DNA of 64,000 nucleotides from Artemisia argyi (GCA_030686995.1 CM060703.1:118712861-118776860), one strand, 5' to 3'. Positions 35,557-47,558 are shown, numbered from the stretch's first letter. Notes: generated by a model not told the origin, from the letters alone. Made by a program: numbers and translations.

Positions 35557-35557
<1 letters not shown>
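35355..35557 (-). repeat. Duplicated candidate Helitron 5' end
   Basis: About 58 bp at 35358-35415 and 35497-35555 are diverged copies: both have TAATGAGTTTTTTTAATGCTC, GTGCTT or ATGCTT, then GCTTGT and a TTAT-rich end. This fits two nested or tandem starts of one element family. Confidence 0.6.

Positions 35558-35651
<94 letters not shown>
35558..35651. repeat. (AT)n microsatellite, about 94 bp
   Basis: AT dinucleotide tract beginning at the candidate Helitron 5' terminus. Confidence 0.97.
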
Positions 35652-35653
<2 letters not shown>

Positions 35654-38600
35654 TTATGGTTTGTTTATATGAAATTAATGTTATGAATGGAACCTAGTTT
35701 GATCTTTATGTGAAATCAATATATGCACAACACAAGCTATTATAACTATATATGAAACGTAAATAAGTAAGTAAGCAAAGACTGAGAGATGAAAAGATCA
35801 AACCGAGAGACAAAGGATTTATAGTGGTTCGGCTACAAGGACACCTTCCTTGCCCTACTCCACTCCCCGAGCACCGAGCTCGAGAGTTTTCTTCACTAAG
35901 TCAATAACCTCCCTTATGGTGGAGAAAACCGTACACACCTTAGCTTACACCAATTTAAGGACACAAAGCTAAATGTCGAGTTCTAATCGTAGCTAGAACC
36001 AATCTCACAACTACAATCACACCACAACTTCTTCACACCCTTTCACGCCTTCGACACTTCTTCACAACTCTTGTTTCTTCAAGCCTTCACAACTTCTATC
36101 TATTCACTACTTCAAGGGTTTTGCTACTTCACAACTTCTAGGCTTCTAAGTCTTCACAACTTCAATACTTCTATCTCTCTACTTGAGGGCCTTTATCTAT
36201 GTACCACTACAAGGATTCTTCTACTTAAAAAACTTCTATGTCTTCTATACTTCAAAGCTTCTATGTCTCCACACCTTCTAATCTTCAATGTCTTCTCAAC
36301 TTTGAGGCTTCAACTTCTTTACTACTTCAAGGCTTCTATACTACTATAAGGCTTCTTTATTTTCGCTACTAACCACTACTTCAATATGCTACCACTTCTT
36401 ATATCTCCTATCACTAATTCTATGCACTTCTACTTCTTCACTTCTAATACCACTTCACACTTTCAACAATTCTAGATCCTATATCTAAATCTAGCTAACC
36501 AATGTATACACCTTATACACCAAAGTATGAATGATTTACAAGATGAAATAAACAAACAACTTAGATAGCAAGATGATACTAAGTTGTAATACTTCTAGTC
36601 TTGATAGATAGAAGTATTCTTCTCTTTGCACTTGAGTGTTGAGACTTGAATCAATTTGAAACAAAGATTAATGTATATAAGATCAAAGGATTTTAGAGGA
36701 TAGAAATGGAGGTTTGAATCAGAAAGTTTATAGTGCAAAAAGGTGAGAAAAATTAGTAGAATGAACCAGTATTTAAATGCATAGCTGGGGGGAATCAGGA
36801 GCGTACCGGTCCCCTTAATTATTAAGGGGGCCATCTGGTTAATTAAGGGGGCCACCCCTCCTGAACGTTGCCCAGCTTTGTCCTTTTGTGAGGAAAATTT
36901 TTCTGGATTAAATTTGCCATTTTTGGTTGAAAATTTGAATTCATATATTTATAATGAATTAAACATATTCTTTTAATTCCAAAAATGTTTTATAAAAGAT
37001 ATAAAATGTTTTGTGACATTTTATAAAAATCTAGTGATTAATAAAAATGTTCCTTTGATCTTATAATGCATTAGACACTTTGTTTATTCATACCTTAAGT
37101 GATTAGATGGTAAAAGTGAGTATTTACTACTAAATACTTATTTACGTCATGATCTTTGGTTTGATGAGTTTCGTTTTGTGATTATCAAAACATAGAGATA
37201 TCAAAAGATATGAATAATGTTTTTAGGCATTTATTTATATCAACATACACTTTATACCCTAACGGTATAACTTTTACACCGTTAGTCCAAAGTTAATTAT
37301 AATTACGTTATAGGTCAAAAACATTTCAAAAGTTACACTTTCTGCCCAATAGTTCTAGATTTACAATTTTCATCACAAAATGTCAAAATGACAGTTTTCA
37401 CCCTAAGTTTGTAAAATGGCAGTTTTGGTCCCTCGTTTAGCAAAATTTGCAAAATTAGTCCAAATTTTATAAAAATCAATGTTTACCATTTTTATTTCAC
37501 AAATAAGTTCAAAACAGCTTATTCGACTTATACAAACTGCTTATTTCATTAAAAAGCTTATTTTTGAGCTTATGGGCTTTTAGCGAGCCATATTTGTGGC
37601 CCGTTAAGGTTTATTGATCCATTGGGTTTAAGAAACAAATGGGCCTAGCATTGGGCTTGTTTATGGGTTAGAAAAATGTTACAAGTGAGCTTATATGATC
37701 AGCTTATAAAATAAGCTTAAAAATTAGCTTTTGGGCTTATGAGCCCATACGTATATATAATGTTCTTTTATACACGATAAGCTTTGGTTTCAAACGAGGG
37801 TTCAAATGAATTCATGGGAGTGAGTAAATTGCATAGCTCGTTAGTTTAGTGTATGAATTAGTAGATCGAGCTTTAAAAATAGTGTGTTGTGTGTCGAATT
37901 TGGGAAATCCAAGGCCAAGTGTGAGTGACTTAGGCTAGTAAGAAAAGAGTTTACAAGTCCTATATTTTTCTAAGTGTTTTTGTGAAATCGAAGGAGTCCA
38001 AAGTGACTTAGAAACATGTCTCGTAAATGATTTATACGTTAGTATATGTTACGTATTTATGTTGATTCTTCAAAGATGACATGTTAAACATTTAATATGT
38101 CGAATAATATGTATTGGTTGTTAACGTGAATAGTGAATAAATAAATTAAAGCAATACGTGATACGATCAAGATAAAATGTAAGTAAAATTGAAAAGGGAG
38201 AACATGGCTCACCTCACCAAATATGGTAGGGGTTTAGTCGTGTCATAGAGGCTGGGGATGGCTAGAAAAGAGTGTGGTTCGCTCCTTGGCACACCAAAGA
38301 GGCAGGAGCAAGGTGTTGCTAACCTTTAGCTCGATTCAAATTCCTCCTAACTTGGCCAAAGTTACTCGTATCTGTTAACTAGAAAAAGACTTATAAACTT
38401 TATGTGAAGTGTGATTGTTTGTGAGTGTGCATGGCTCAACTTGCATGCATGTATATATAGGAGATTTTTGAAAACGCATGCTTAGGAAAGTAATGATAAC
38501 TATGGTACGTGTAATAGTGAGTATAGTGGAGTGCATTCGTCCTTGTGAGAGTTGCCAAACGAGAAGAAAACAAGAAACCATGGTTTTGCGTTTAGTCTTC

Positions 38601-40656
38601 TTGGCATAACTAGGAAGGTCAATTCCTTTTAAGTCACATGGTCAAAACTAATCTCATGATTACCACACGAGTCAAAGGGAGTAAATAGAAGAGTTGTTGC
38701 AATGAATCGTCCTTGTTGTGTTTTAAGCCGAGAGAAAAGAAACAAAAAGAAATCATGGTGGCTTGTTTCGACTTGTTTGGTGTGATTAGAAGGTCAACCA
38801 TCAATTTAAAACATGTTAATATTGTTTGTGAATCATTTGAAGTGATTTTGGATGGTTACGAGACACATAGCTAGTACCAAATAAATTTTGAGTTATGTTA
38901 GACATGTAAAATCGAGCTGAGCTTTGTTGATTTTTGGATTAGTATATGTTAACGTTATGGGAAACGGTTTGCTAGGTTCGAATCTCAGCTGGAAGAGTAA
39001 ACAAGTGGTGTAAAATTATCGACATGTTGTTAAGGGAAATCACGAATAAAATGGCCAAAGTGAACGTGCCTTGATTGAGTTTATAAGTTTAGTTTTACTA
39101 ATTTTGTTTTGGGCTTGATTAAAGTTGGGCTCGCGTGGTGGACTAAGCCCAAAGAAAGAAAACAAAATAAAATAAGGGTCCGTTGGGTTTGTTTTGGCAG
39201 TGGGCCGAGGCCCATTGTAATTAGTGAGTAGTTATGGTAAGTTTCGTGTGCTCGGAAAATTATTAGTACGCGTTTGGTCCAAATGACGAAACGTATCGTA
39301 TAAATATTAAAGTTTTTATAGTATTCGCGATACTTGGACTATCGAGGTTCGTGTGTGAGCTCGTTCCAAGGTAAATGGTAATCACAAGTTACGTTGTGAT
39401 CAATAAATGGTATAACTTGAATAACAAACAAAAATTTTGTTATTGGTAAAAACGGATATTAAATAACGTAATGATTCGTAAATCATTAATTAACATTTAC
39501 TATTCATCAGGAAATTTACGAGAGGCTACATTGACACACTTAACTTTTACGTTCGTTTGTAAAAAAATAATTTTGAATAACTAATGTAAATAGAAAAATT
39601 TAGTAGGTTGTGCAATTATGCATTAGAATATCCTACTACTTTTGACCCACTAGACCTATTAGGTCCATCAACCCCTTAGCTAATTTTCTTGATATGAACC
39701 ATTTGACACTTTTAAGATCAGACACAAGTTACAAAACCTATTCATAAACAAAGGGTTGAAATTGCTTCTTCTATTGTTAGTATCTTCTTTTCATGTGTGA
39801 TACCAGAGACGTGCAAGGGTTTGTATTTTCTGGATGTTTATACCATTGAAATAGTTCCTTTTGGGAAAAAAGAAAATTACGTGTTTATAACGTTATTGAT
39901 ATGCTTGACATTTGTTGAAAGATCCCCAATTTTGCTACTATAAATTGTTGTTTTTGGCATAGGCTCCTTAAGTTGTAAACCATATATATTACACTTCATT
40001 GCATACCAACTTTTGAAAGTAAAAAGAAAAAAAGGCCATGTTTTGTAGGAACTAGCGATTTATGACACTTATTACCCTGAGTCTAATATTGTCTTTTTTA
40101 ATTATGAGATCGGGTGAAATAGAAAGTAATATGTAATGTCAAGAAATTGCAAGTGCTGATTATTTTGAGAAATTGCAGGTACCGATGCACAAGAATGACT
40201 AGGTACTGATTTTGGATGTGTGTGTATTTGCTGAGGGAATGTAAAATGGGAAACGAAATTGGGAGTCGGCTAATCCAGTTTAGGGGAAAGTGTTGGTGAA
40301 CTGATATAAACAAATGTCTTCATATCCGTGTTAAAACAACATTAAGTTTGTTTGTATTAATATGTATATAATTTTGTAATTTGTAGTGCATAATATAAAC
40401 GTGATTAAAAATTATATACTCTTAAGTGTCCTTATATCAGTTCCTAATGTATAATTATAAATTTAATCTTTTCCTTAATAGCCTCCTTTTGCCATTCTTG
40501 AATATGATGGCGAATGATATGGATTACGAACAAACGAACAAAGAAAAAGATAGACTAAATACAGCTAAGAAAAAGAAAATAAAAATCTCATTTGATAGGA
40601 ATCTAGTGAGTAGACCTAAATGAAATAGAAATCAACCCTAAGCAATAATTATTCTG
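35652..40656. other. Repeat-derived DNA without a gene
   Basis: No host gene was seen. Near 35815-35950 a phrase containing TTATAGTGGTTCGGC, followed by C-rich text, resembles plant LTR sequence. About 36065-36440 is a degenerate CTTC/ACTTCT-rich low-complexity block. About 37370-37480 repeats the 'fixed phrase' array of the long LTRs (TTTTGGTCCCTC, AAAATTAGTCC). 38538-38620 and 38709-38790 are diverged tandem copies beginning CGTCCTTGT. It is probably a layered set of old elements. Confidence 0.5.
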
Positions 40657-40670
40657 CGGCAGCGGCGCCA
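40657..40670 (-). other. Primer-binding site of a second long-LTR family
   Basis: On the minus strand TGGCGCCGCTGCCG lies 6 nt after an LTR end (TACGCATCA). It is the same primer type as at 11198-11215. The interior to the left holds no gag and soon becomes unrelated, so the element is truncated. Confidence 0.75.
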
Positions 40671-40676
40671 AAAACT

Positions 40677-42130
40677 TGATGCGTAGATTGCAACCCTCGC
40701 AGAAGGTTTTACTTCTCAAGAGATCTTGAGAAGCTTGCAATCATCCATACAGTGTACCTGATCGTTGTAGTGTAGTATAGGTATATCCGGGGGATTGATC
40801 GTTCTCTAGGGGAATTGTGTCGTTAGGTGTATGTCGAATAAGCCTAAAGGTAAGGGATGATTCTTTTTGTATTTTTATATTTTATAAAAGCAATTAAAAA
40901 TCCCGGTTTTTGAAAGAGTGGGCGGAATTAGTTGCTAGTCAACTAACACAAAAACCAATTATATTAAACTGAAATAAAAATAACAGAAAAGTAAATTGGT
41001 GAACTTCTTATGGTGAGACATATGTGTTTACTTAGACTTAATTACTCCCTAGTTATCTTTTATTAATTCGTTGAATGTAACAGTTCAGTTGTTTTAGTTG
41101 AAGAGCTCTATTCCTTAATACCAGTCGTGGGGGTGTGCTAACTTCCCCAACTTTATGAATATCAATTTCTCCTGTGACTGTACGTTAAGTAAACTATCAT
41201 AGAATCACCAAAATTAATTCATGCATTAAATACAATGAGAAAAACTATAGTGCACATACGATTACGTTTTTTAAGACGTTCAAGCTAGTTACACAAAGGA
41301 GATCAGACAATTTTCTTAACCTAAATGTGATCAATCAACTAAACAATAGACAACTCATCAATAATTAATAACTAGGTTTCATTAGATCTAAGCAAACATT
41401 AGATAATTTAAGCTAACATGTTAAAAGAAAGAAAAGAAAAACAAGTAATCAAACAACACATAGACATATTGAATGATTAAACGATTACTTATCTTTAATT
41501 AGACATGGAGGATAGGAGGCTGTAAAAACCTTACAATGAGGTGCAAAATTGTCTTAGGGTTTGTGTATCCTAAAAGTTGCGTAAAAAGTTCCACAAAATA
41601 AAAGAAAAATCGAATTCTATATATAGATTTACATTGGCGACGGTGTCATGTTACAAGTCCTGACGCCGTCAGGTCGCCACCATTAGGGTTTCGTCTTTTG
41701 TGCAAGTCATCACTCTGACGCCGTCACTCTATAACCTCTGACGCCGTCAGCGGCTGACGTCTTCACTCTATACGAAATTTTGCCCGTCACTTGTAAACTA
41801 TAAAATGTGACGCCCATCTTCAATATAACGTGACGCCGTCAGGTGTTAATTCCATTTTTGTTTCTAAAGCGACGTGTGTTAATTCTTCTAGCTTCAAAAT
41901 AGTAAGCGACGACGTCACAAAGTAGAACGTGACGACGTCAGGTATACAATTCTGACATGAAAATCATGACTTTGTCGTTTTCTTCACTTTTTTGCCTAAA
42001 TATGTTCAAAAAGCTACAAGTTCCAGAATTCACGTCCCAAGCACCTAAAATACAAAAAGAAATTATTTGAGGCAATATTTGATCATATAATCACGAATTT
42101 AGGCTTAAATAACCCCTTATAAAGGTATCA
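40677..42130 (-). mobile_element. Orphan LTR of a truncated Ty3-type element
   Basis: A 1,454-bp segment. On the minus strand it starts TGATACCTTTATAAGGGG and ends TACGCATCA, with matching TGAT/ATCA ends and the adjacent primer site. No second copy exists in the window, so the other LTR is deleted or lies elsewhere. The body contains a cluster of TGACGCCGTCA palindromes and about 150 bp of AT-rich DNA near its U3 start. Confidence 0.7.
41661..41940. promoter_or_regulatory. TGACGCCGTCA palindrome array in the LTR
   Basis: Four exact 11-bp palindromes lie at 41661, 41716, 41739 and 41831. A TGACGACGTCA variant is at 41930, and extra half-sites (TGACGTC at 41755, TGACGCCC at 41808, GACGACGTCA near 41908) lie between. 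TGACG is the core recognised by plant TGA-type bZIP factors. The array could be an LTR enhancer, but binding is inferred. Confidence 0.6.
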
Positions 42131-42424
42131 AATAAATCCTTATAAAAAACCACAAAACAGTTTTAACATTGAAGTCACCTTGATTTCTAGTAATCTAAGA
42201 GAGTGTTGAGAGCACTTTGAAAATTTGCTTGAGGGCGCCATACATTTTCTATACCAATTTAATTGTTTCTACTACATATTTTGTGTGTCTACAAGAATGT
42301 TAGGGGCAACACCTACCACTCTTATAAACATAGCTTCGCCCGTGTTAGGAAGCCTTGACAGAACATGTATCGAAAAGCTTCTCCTCCATTGTTTAAGAAA
42401 AAAACTGGTTTACGCAAAACCGGT

Positions 42425-42545
42425 TTAATCCGGTCCCAACCGGTCCGGGCCGGTTAAATTTCCTTTGGTAAAAGCTGGTTCCCGGTCCTGTTTGAGTCAA
42501 ACCGGTTTTAACAATTTTGACTCAAACCGAACCGGTTCAGTTGGA
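42425..42545. repeat. ACCGGTT-rich repeat upstream of PRP3
   Basis: AACCGGTTT and related CCGG words recur at least six times within about 120 bp, ending about 200 bp before the PRP3 start codon. It resembles the CCGG-rich interior of the hAT MITE at 48661-48916 and is probably a decayed relative. Confidence 0.5.
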
Positions 42546-42718
42546 GAAATACCCGATTGTGCGGACCTCTAGCGTGAATACGCCCATTCGTTTACAGCCT
42601 AGGCCGTCCATAAAGTTGAAAAAGCCCATTAGAAACTCGTCATATAACAAAACAAAAAAAAAAAAAAAAAAAAAACACCCACTAGTTTCTCCCAATTCAC
42701 CCCATCTCATCTCACACA

Positions 42719-42740
42719 AAACCCTAACCCTAACCCTAAC
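42719..42740 (+). promoter_or_regulatory. Telo-box (telomere-like CCCTAA repeat) at the PRP3 start
   Basis: AAACCCTAA followed by two more CCCTAA units ends 1 bp before the ATG of PRP3. Telo-boxes are a known element near transcription starts of plant growth and translation genes and recruit TRB-type Myb proteins. Here it probably lies in the 5' leader. The start context AACCATGG is good. Confidence 0.75.
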
Positions 42741-42741
42741 C

Positions 42742-45673
42742 ATGGAACCACACCGATCCAGCCGGAAACACAAAGATTCCGACCGCGACAACCACCACCA
42801 GCACCGTCGCCGTTCCGACCGTGACCGCTCCGAAGAGCGAGAACGCTCATACGAACGAGAAGGAAGCAAAGACAGAGAAAAACCCAGTCATCATCACAAT
42901 AAACGAAAAGAACGAGGAGGTGATAGTGAGGAAGAAGACAAGTATTACGAAGCTCGAGAGAAGCGTCTTCGGGTTTCGGATAGTCGAAAAGAGCGAAGAA
43001 GGTTCGAGGATAAAGTTGCTGCTGCTGAAGATGAGAGAGATAGGCATGACAGGAGAGAGAAGAGGAAATTTGATGATAGGGTTAAGAAAGCTGAGATTGT
43101 TGGGGATGGCGATACGATGAACGGGGGCGGTTCCGATGCTAATGTAAGTGTTTCGCTTCATTTGTGATTTTTTGTTTTCGCCTATATTATAATATACTAG
43201 GATGTTGATTATTTGGACACTAATTTAGGTGCTTCTAGGTTAGTTTCCTATTATAGGTGTTGAATAGGATATAATATATCTGTTTTTGATATTGTGCATT
43301 TATTAAAAAAAAAAAAAAAAAAAAAAAGCTGAAACAAGTTGGAGGGGTTTTGTGACTTTGAGTTGTTAAATAGCTGATTTATAGGGTGTCTGAATTGGCT
43401 TATTTTACAGGCACCGGTTAAACGAGTAGCTGATGATTAGGCTGTTGATTATTTGTGTAATAATAATTGCCTTAGGATAAGATTTTCTACGAAATGGTAA
43501 GCTTACACTTTATTAAAAAACGACGAGTGAGATGGCGTGTGAGGAAGTTTAAGTGGTATGGAAGTGTGGTAATGGTTGAATGAATGAAGTGGTGTATGGA
43601 TGAGTGTATGTGGTAACACATTCTCAAGAGAAAATGAATGAGATGGTGTGTGGATAAGTATATGTGGTATCGAGTGTGGTAATGGTAGAATGACTGAAAA
43701 AGAATAGCGAAGGAGAATAAAAAAGAGGAAAGATTGGGGCAAGCACTTGCAAAATAAGCTAAATAGCTAGTGAGAAGGAGCTTATAGAAAACAACTTAAA
43801 TAAGATTATAAGCTTAAGCTGTGTGGCTCCATTCAAACATCAAAACAGCTTATTGCATTTTGGAAATACAATAGCTGATAAGGTGCTTAAATACTAACAG
43901 TCTAGTAGGTGATTCAGATGACTGGTTGGAGCATCCATGTGTTTAGAATTGGGTTTTATTGTAGCATACATGTATTTTATTGCTCTTTTCCTACACACTT
44001 TCTTTGTTTTTCTAGCATAGCTAGACATTAGTTTTTATATGTGAAAACCAGCACTAGTTAAAGGAATAATTGAGGGTAGATGGTTTTTTTAGGTTTAGTA
44101 GTGAGATAAATCTATGTCTAGTATTTGCTATATAGTTTGTATCATTTAAACTTTTCTTGAAATTGTTTTAATATGTTTGATGTGCAAATTGAAAGTGTAG
44201 TCTTACCCGTGCAGCAAATATTTCGTATGAGTAATACTTCCAGGAATGGTGGTTGTAATATGATTGTCAAAATCTTGTATGTTTTGAAGTAAATGAACAC
44301 GGTAAGTCTGTTTTGAAATAAATGAACACAGTAAGGCCTAAGAATTCATCTGATTGTGGTATATGGTTTTGGTGGTTGTGATTTCAATTGAAGTCATGTT
44401 ATATGATTTGTAACTATAACGTGATTCAAGGGAATCAAGGTAGGTGGCATGAAGTCTTATAACATGGTATAAGCTTTGATATTTGACATGAGCTCTGTTG
44501 TATCATATAGGAGGCCTTGATGGTTAGTGCGTCATGACATCTGCCGTGCTTGTGTTAGCGTTTGGTACAGACCTCCTGTATTGGACATACCTGAAGATTC
44601 TATTTCAGGGTTATATTTTATTTGTGTAATATGTATTGGCAAGTTGTCAATCTGTAAGAGTTTTTTTGATGGTTTAGTTTGTCTTTATACGATTGTTGAT
44701 GTGTGGTATCATGTACATTTAGCATTATCTTATTCGTGTATGTTAACTTGTTTGATATTTGTTGGCTGCAGGATGGCACATCAGGACCACACAGTAAGGC
44801 ATTTGGAACCCCTCACGAGACCCCTTTGGCACCCAGCCACCATCCTTCTAAGGTATCTTTGATTTCTACCAAACATGAAAATGAAGGAGTTAATAGTAAC
44901 AGATCTCATGAGGTTCCTGGGAAATCCAGTACAGATGGGAGTTCTGCAGATGCTGGCAAGAGTGGAAGCATCTCTCTTGATGCCTTATCAAAGGTAAAAG
45001 CAAACCTGCTAAGGCAAAAGGAGCTTGCGGAGAGGATGAAGAAGATCCCTTTGGTAAGCTATATATTAACCAGTTGTGATGTATGCTTTGGTTTTAAACT
45101 GCTGTGCTTTTTTTATGTGCAGTTTTTGCTCATCTGCTTTGGTCAATGCTAGATATTTTAGTCTGTCTTGACAAATTACATTCTTTTATTGTGTGCTTGT
45201 TATGATACAGTTAAACAAAGGTGTTGACTCAAGCACAGAAAGGAGTGGCCAGATGTCTGCAAAAGAGAGCCATAAAGCTTCTTACAGTTCAGGAATACCT
45301 CCTCTGCCTTCCCAAGCTGCGAGTAGTAGCTCTACACAGCAACTTGGTGGGGCCATGCCTCAACTCACTGGACTTACTGCGCAAAAGTTTGAAGCTGTAA
45401 AACGTGCACAAGAGCTTGCTACCAAGTTGGGTTTTAGACAGGACCCAGAGTTTGCTCCCCTTATAAACATGTTCCCTGGACAGATGCCAACAGAGATTAT
45501 TATTCAACCCAAGCCTGCCAAGGCCCCTGTTCTTCGTTTGGATGCATTGGGAAGAGAAGTAGATGAACATGGGAATGTGGTGAATATACCGAAGTTAAAC
45601 AACCTTAGCACCCTTAAGGTCTGTTCTATTGTGCTTGCATTGGTTCTTATCAATATCCAAAATTATGTTCTAA

Positions 45674-45711
<38 letters not shown>

Positions 45712-47558
45712 TGTTATCCTTTCATATAGGTTAACATTAACAAGCAGAAAAAAGATGCATTCCAGATTCTGAAACCTGAATTAGAAGTGGACCCAGATAA
45801 AAATCCTCACTTTGATCCTCGAATGGGAATTGATAAAGTTAAGCTTTTAAGGCCTAAAAAGATGACTTTTCAGTTTGTAGAGGAAGGCAAATGGTCCAAG
45901 GAAGCAGAGATCGTCAAGTTAAAGGTATCTAATATTTTATTGTTCCCCTTCTGGTTTAGTAAAGTTCCCTTCTAATTTGCTGATTGCCAGGCACTTATTT
46001 TTTGTAGAGTCAATTTGGAGAAGCACAAGCAAGAGAATTCAAAGCAAAGCAAGCTCAGCTTGCTAAGGCAAAGGCTGAACCTGATATTAATCCAAATCTC
46101 ATAGAGGTAGCAGAGAGAATTATCACTAAAGAAAAGCCAAAGGACCCTATTCCCGATGTCGAGTGGTGGTAAGCTGTTGCAACTTTCACTAGTATTGCTT
46201 TACATCTTTTGAAACGTTTTAACAAGTCAAATGGGTAAAATAAAAAAATGCTTTAAAGGAAAGAGGTCATGTGTGTCTGAAGCTGCCCAAAGTGAATTGT
46301 TTTATTGGACCCTATTAGTAAAAAGTTAGATTCTTATTGTGATGAAATTATTTTTTGCAATCAAGTTTAACACACACATGTTATTAAAATTTGGATAAGT
46401 GTTATTTGGCAGCCCAATCAAAACCTTTCTGGCACGACAAAATTGATAATGGAGCAGATACGAATTCACAAAGTGTATGCCACTTTATAAGTCACTAGAA
46501 AAGAATCTTTACGCTTTCACTTTTTTTTTACTGCCACGTTAGTTTTTTTATGACTAGGGTGCTTTCTTTATCGATTGCAAGTTAAATGACAGTTGTTTTG
46601 AAAAAGATCTTTTGAAGTATATTATCCTAATCCCAATTGTCAGAATATAATTTAAAATTTTCTTTTTTGACCTTCCAGGGATGTGCCTCTTCTTGATTCT
46701 GGTACTTACGGAAACATCACTGAAGGTGGATTAGCAGAAGAGATACTTAAGAAGGAAAAAATTACCTTATATGTGGAACACCCTCGTCCTATTGAACCTC
46801 CAGCTGAACCTGCCCCACCTCCGCCTCAACCCTTGAAACTCACTCAGAAAGAACGCAAGAAACTTCGCACCCAGAGACGTCTTGCCACTGAGAAAAATCG
46901 ACAAGATATGATCAGGCAAGGCTTGTTAGAACCCCCAAAACCCAAAGTCAAAATGAGCAATCTTATGAAGGTTCTTGGCTCAGAAGCTACTCAAGACCCT
47001 ACCAGGCTTGAAATGGAGATTAGAAGTGCTGCCGCAGAGCGTGAGCAAGCTCATGTTGACAGGAATATTGCAAGGAAGCTAACTCCTGCTGAGAGGCGTG
47101 AAAAGAAAGAGAGGAAACTTTTCGATGACAATAATACCCTTGAGACAATTGTTTCCGTGTACAAAATTAATGACCTCTCTCACCCTCAAACAAGGTTCAA
47201 GGTTGATGTTAATGCCCAAGAGAACCGTCTATCAGGCTGTGCGGTTATCTCAGAGGGTATATGTGTTGTGGTGGTGGAAGGCGGCAACAAATCCATAAAA
47301 CGCTACCAGAAATTGATGCTCAAACGTATAAACTGGGCTGCTGCTGTGAAAGATGAGGATGAGGATGAAAATGATGACGATAGTGAGAAACCGCAGAACA
47401 AGTGCGTGTTGGTGTGGCAAGGGAGTGTTGCTAAACCAAGTTTTCATAGGTTTCTGGTGCACGAGTGCAGGACTGAAAATGCTGCTCGCAAGGTGTTCTC
47501 TGATGCAGGAGTTGGTCACTACTGGGATTTATCAGTTAACTTCACAGAAGAGGTGTGA
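42742..47558 (+). CDS. PRP3: U4/U6 snRNP protein Prp3 (RDM16-like), six exons
   Basis: Prp3 stabilises the U4/U6 snRNA duplex in the U4/U6.U5 tri-snRNP during nuclear pre-mRNA splicing. The Arabidopsis homologue RDM16 also affects RNA-directed DNA methylation. Exons: 42742-43143, 44772-45053, 45211-45618, 45730-45924, 46008-46168 and 46679-47558. All introns are GT-AG, and the joined frame is 776 codons including TGA (775 residues), close to the roughly 790 usual in plants. Residues 1-134 are Arg/Glu/Ser-rich with a charged coiled-coil look. 'TAQKFEAVKRAQELATKLGF' lies near 285-305. The Prp3 domain runs from about 365 (FDPRMGIDK, LRPKKMTFQFVEEGKW) through VEWWDVPLLD at the exon 5/6 junction to the KLTPAERREKKERK region. 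The C-terminal DUF1115 domain covers about the last 150 residues (VSVYKINDLSHPQ to HYWDLSVNFTEEV). Five exons end in phase 0; exon 5 ends in phase 2. I chose the ATG after the telo-box because the open frame further upstream crosses repeat and poly(A) sequence. Confidence 0.97.
43144..44771 (+). other. PRP3 intron 1
   Basis: A 1,628-bp intron, by far the longest of the gene. It has a poly(A) run near 43306-43327 and a local repeat of GTGTGGTAATGG / GAGATGGTGTGTGGAT words at about 43520-43700. A long first intron often carries regulatory sequence, but nothing specific is visible. Confidence 0.9.
45677..45710 (+). repeat. 34-T run in PRP3 intron 3
   Basis: A pure T tract occupies about a third of the 111-bp intron, just upstream of the acceptor at 45728-45729. 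It acts as an extreme polypyrimidine tract and is likely to vary in length. Confidence 0.9.

Larger units (their letters stand above)
28682..35557 (-). mobile_element. Candidate Helitron with captured gene fragments
   Basis: On the minus strand the left boundary reads hairpin arms GACCC and GGGTC (28692-28710), then TTTAAG, then CTAG followed by T. This matches a Helitron 3' end (hairpin about 10 nt before CTRR, inserted at AT). On the minus strand the right boundary reads A, then TCTAATAATATAAGG, matching the TC start. Both boundaries sit inside (AT)n DNA (28614-28681 and 35558-35651), as expected if one AT tract was the target. The element would be 6,876 bp, with no RepHel protein. It holds a broken DEAD-box helicase (34050-34501), a TIR scrap (31772-31880) and unassigned exon-like pieces. 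The 3' end is the stronger of the two calls. The 5' end could lie elsewhere. Confidence 0.5.

Noticed and set aside
42517..42741. Upstream extension of PRP3 exon 1
   Set aside because: The frame opens without an ATG, crosses CCGGTT repeats and a poly(A) tract, and adds a lysine run not found in Prp3 proteins. The ATG at 42742 has a good context.
42821..43161. Overlapping frames on both strands of PRP3 exon 1
   Set aside because: Shadows of the biased RS/RE-rich coding sequence.
43503..43742. 79-codon antisense frame in PRP3 intron 1
   Set aside because: Falls in a local TGTGTGG-type repeat. It lacks any family resemblance.
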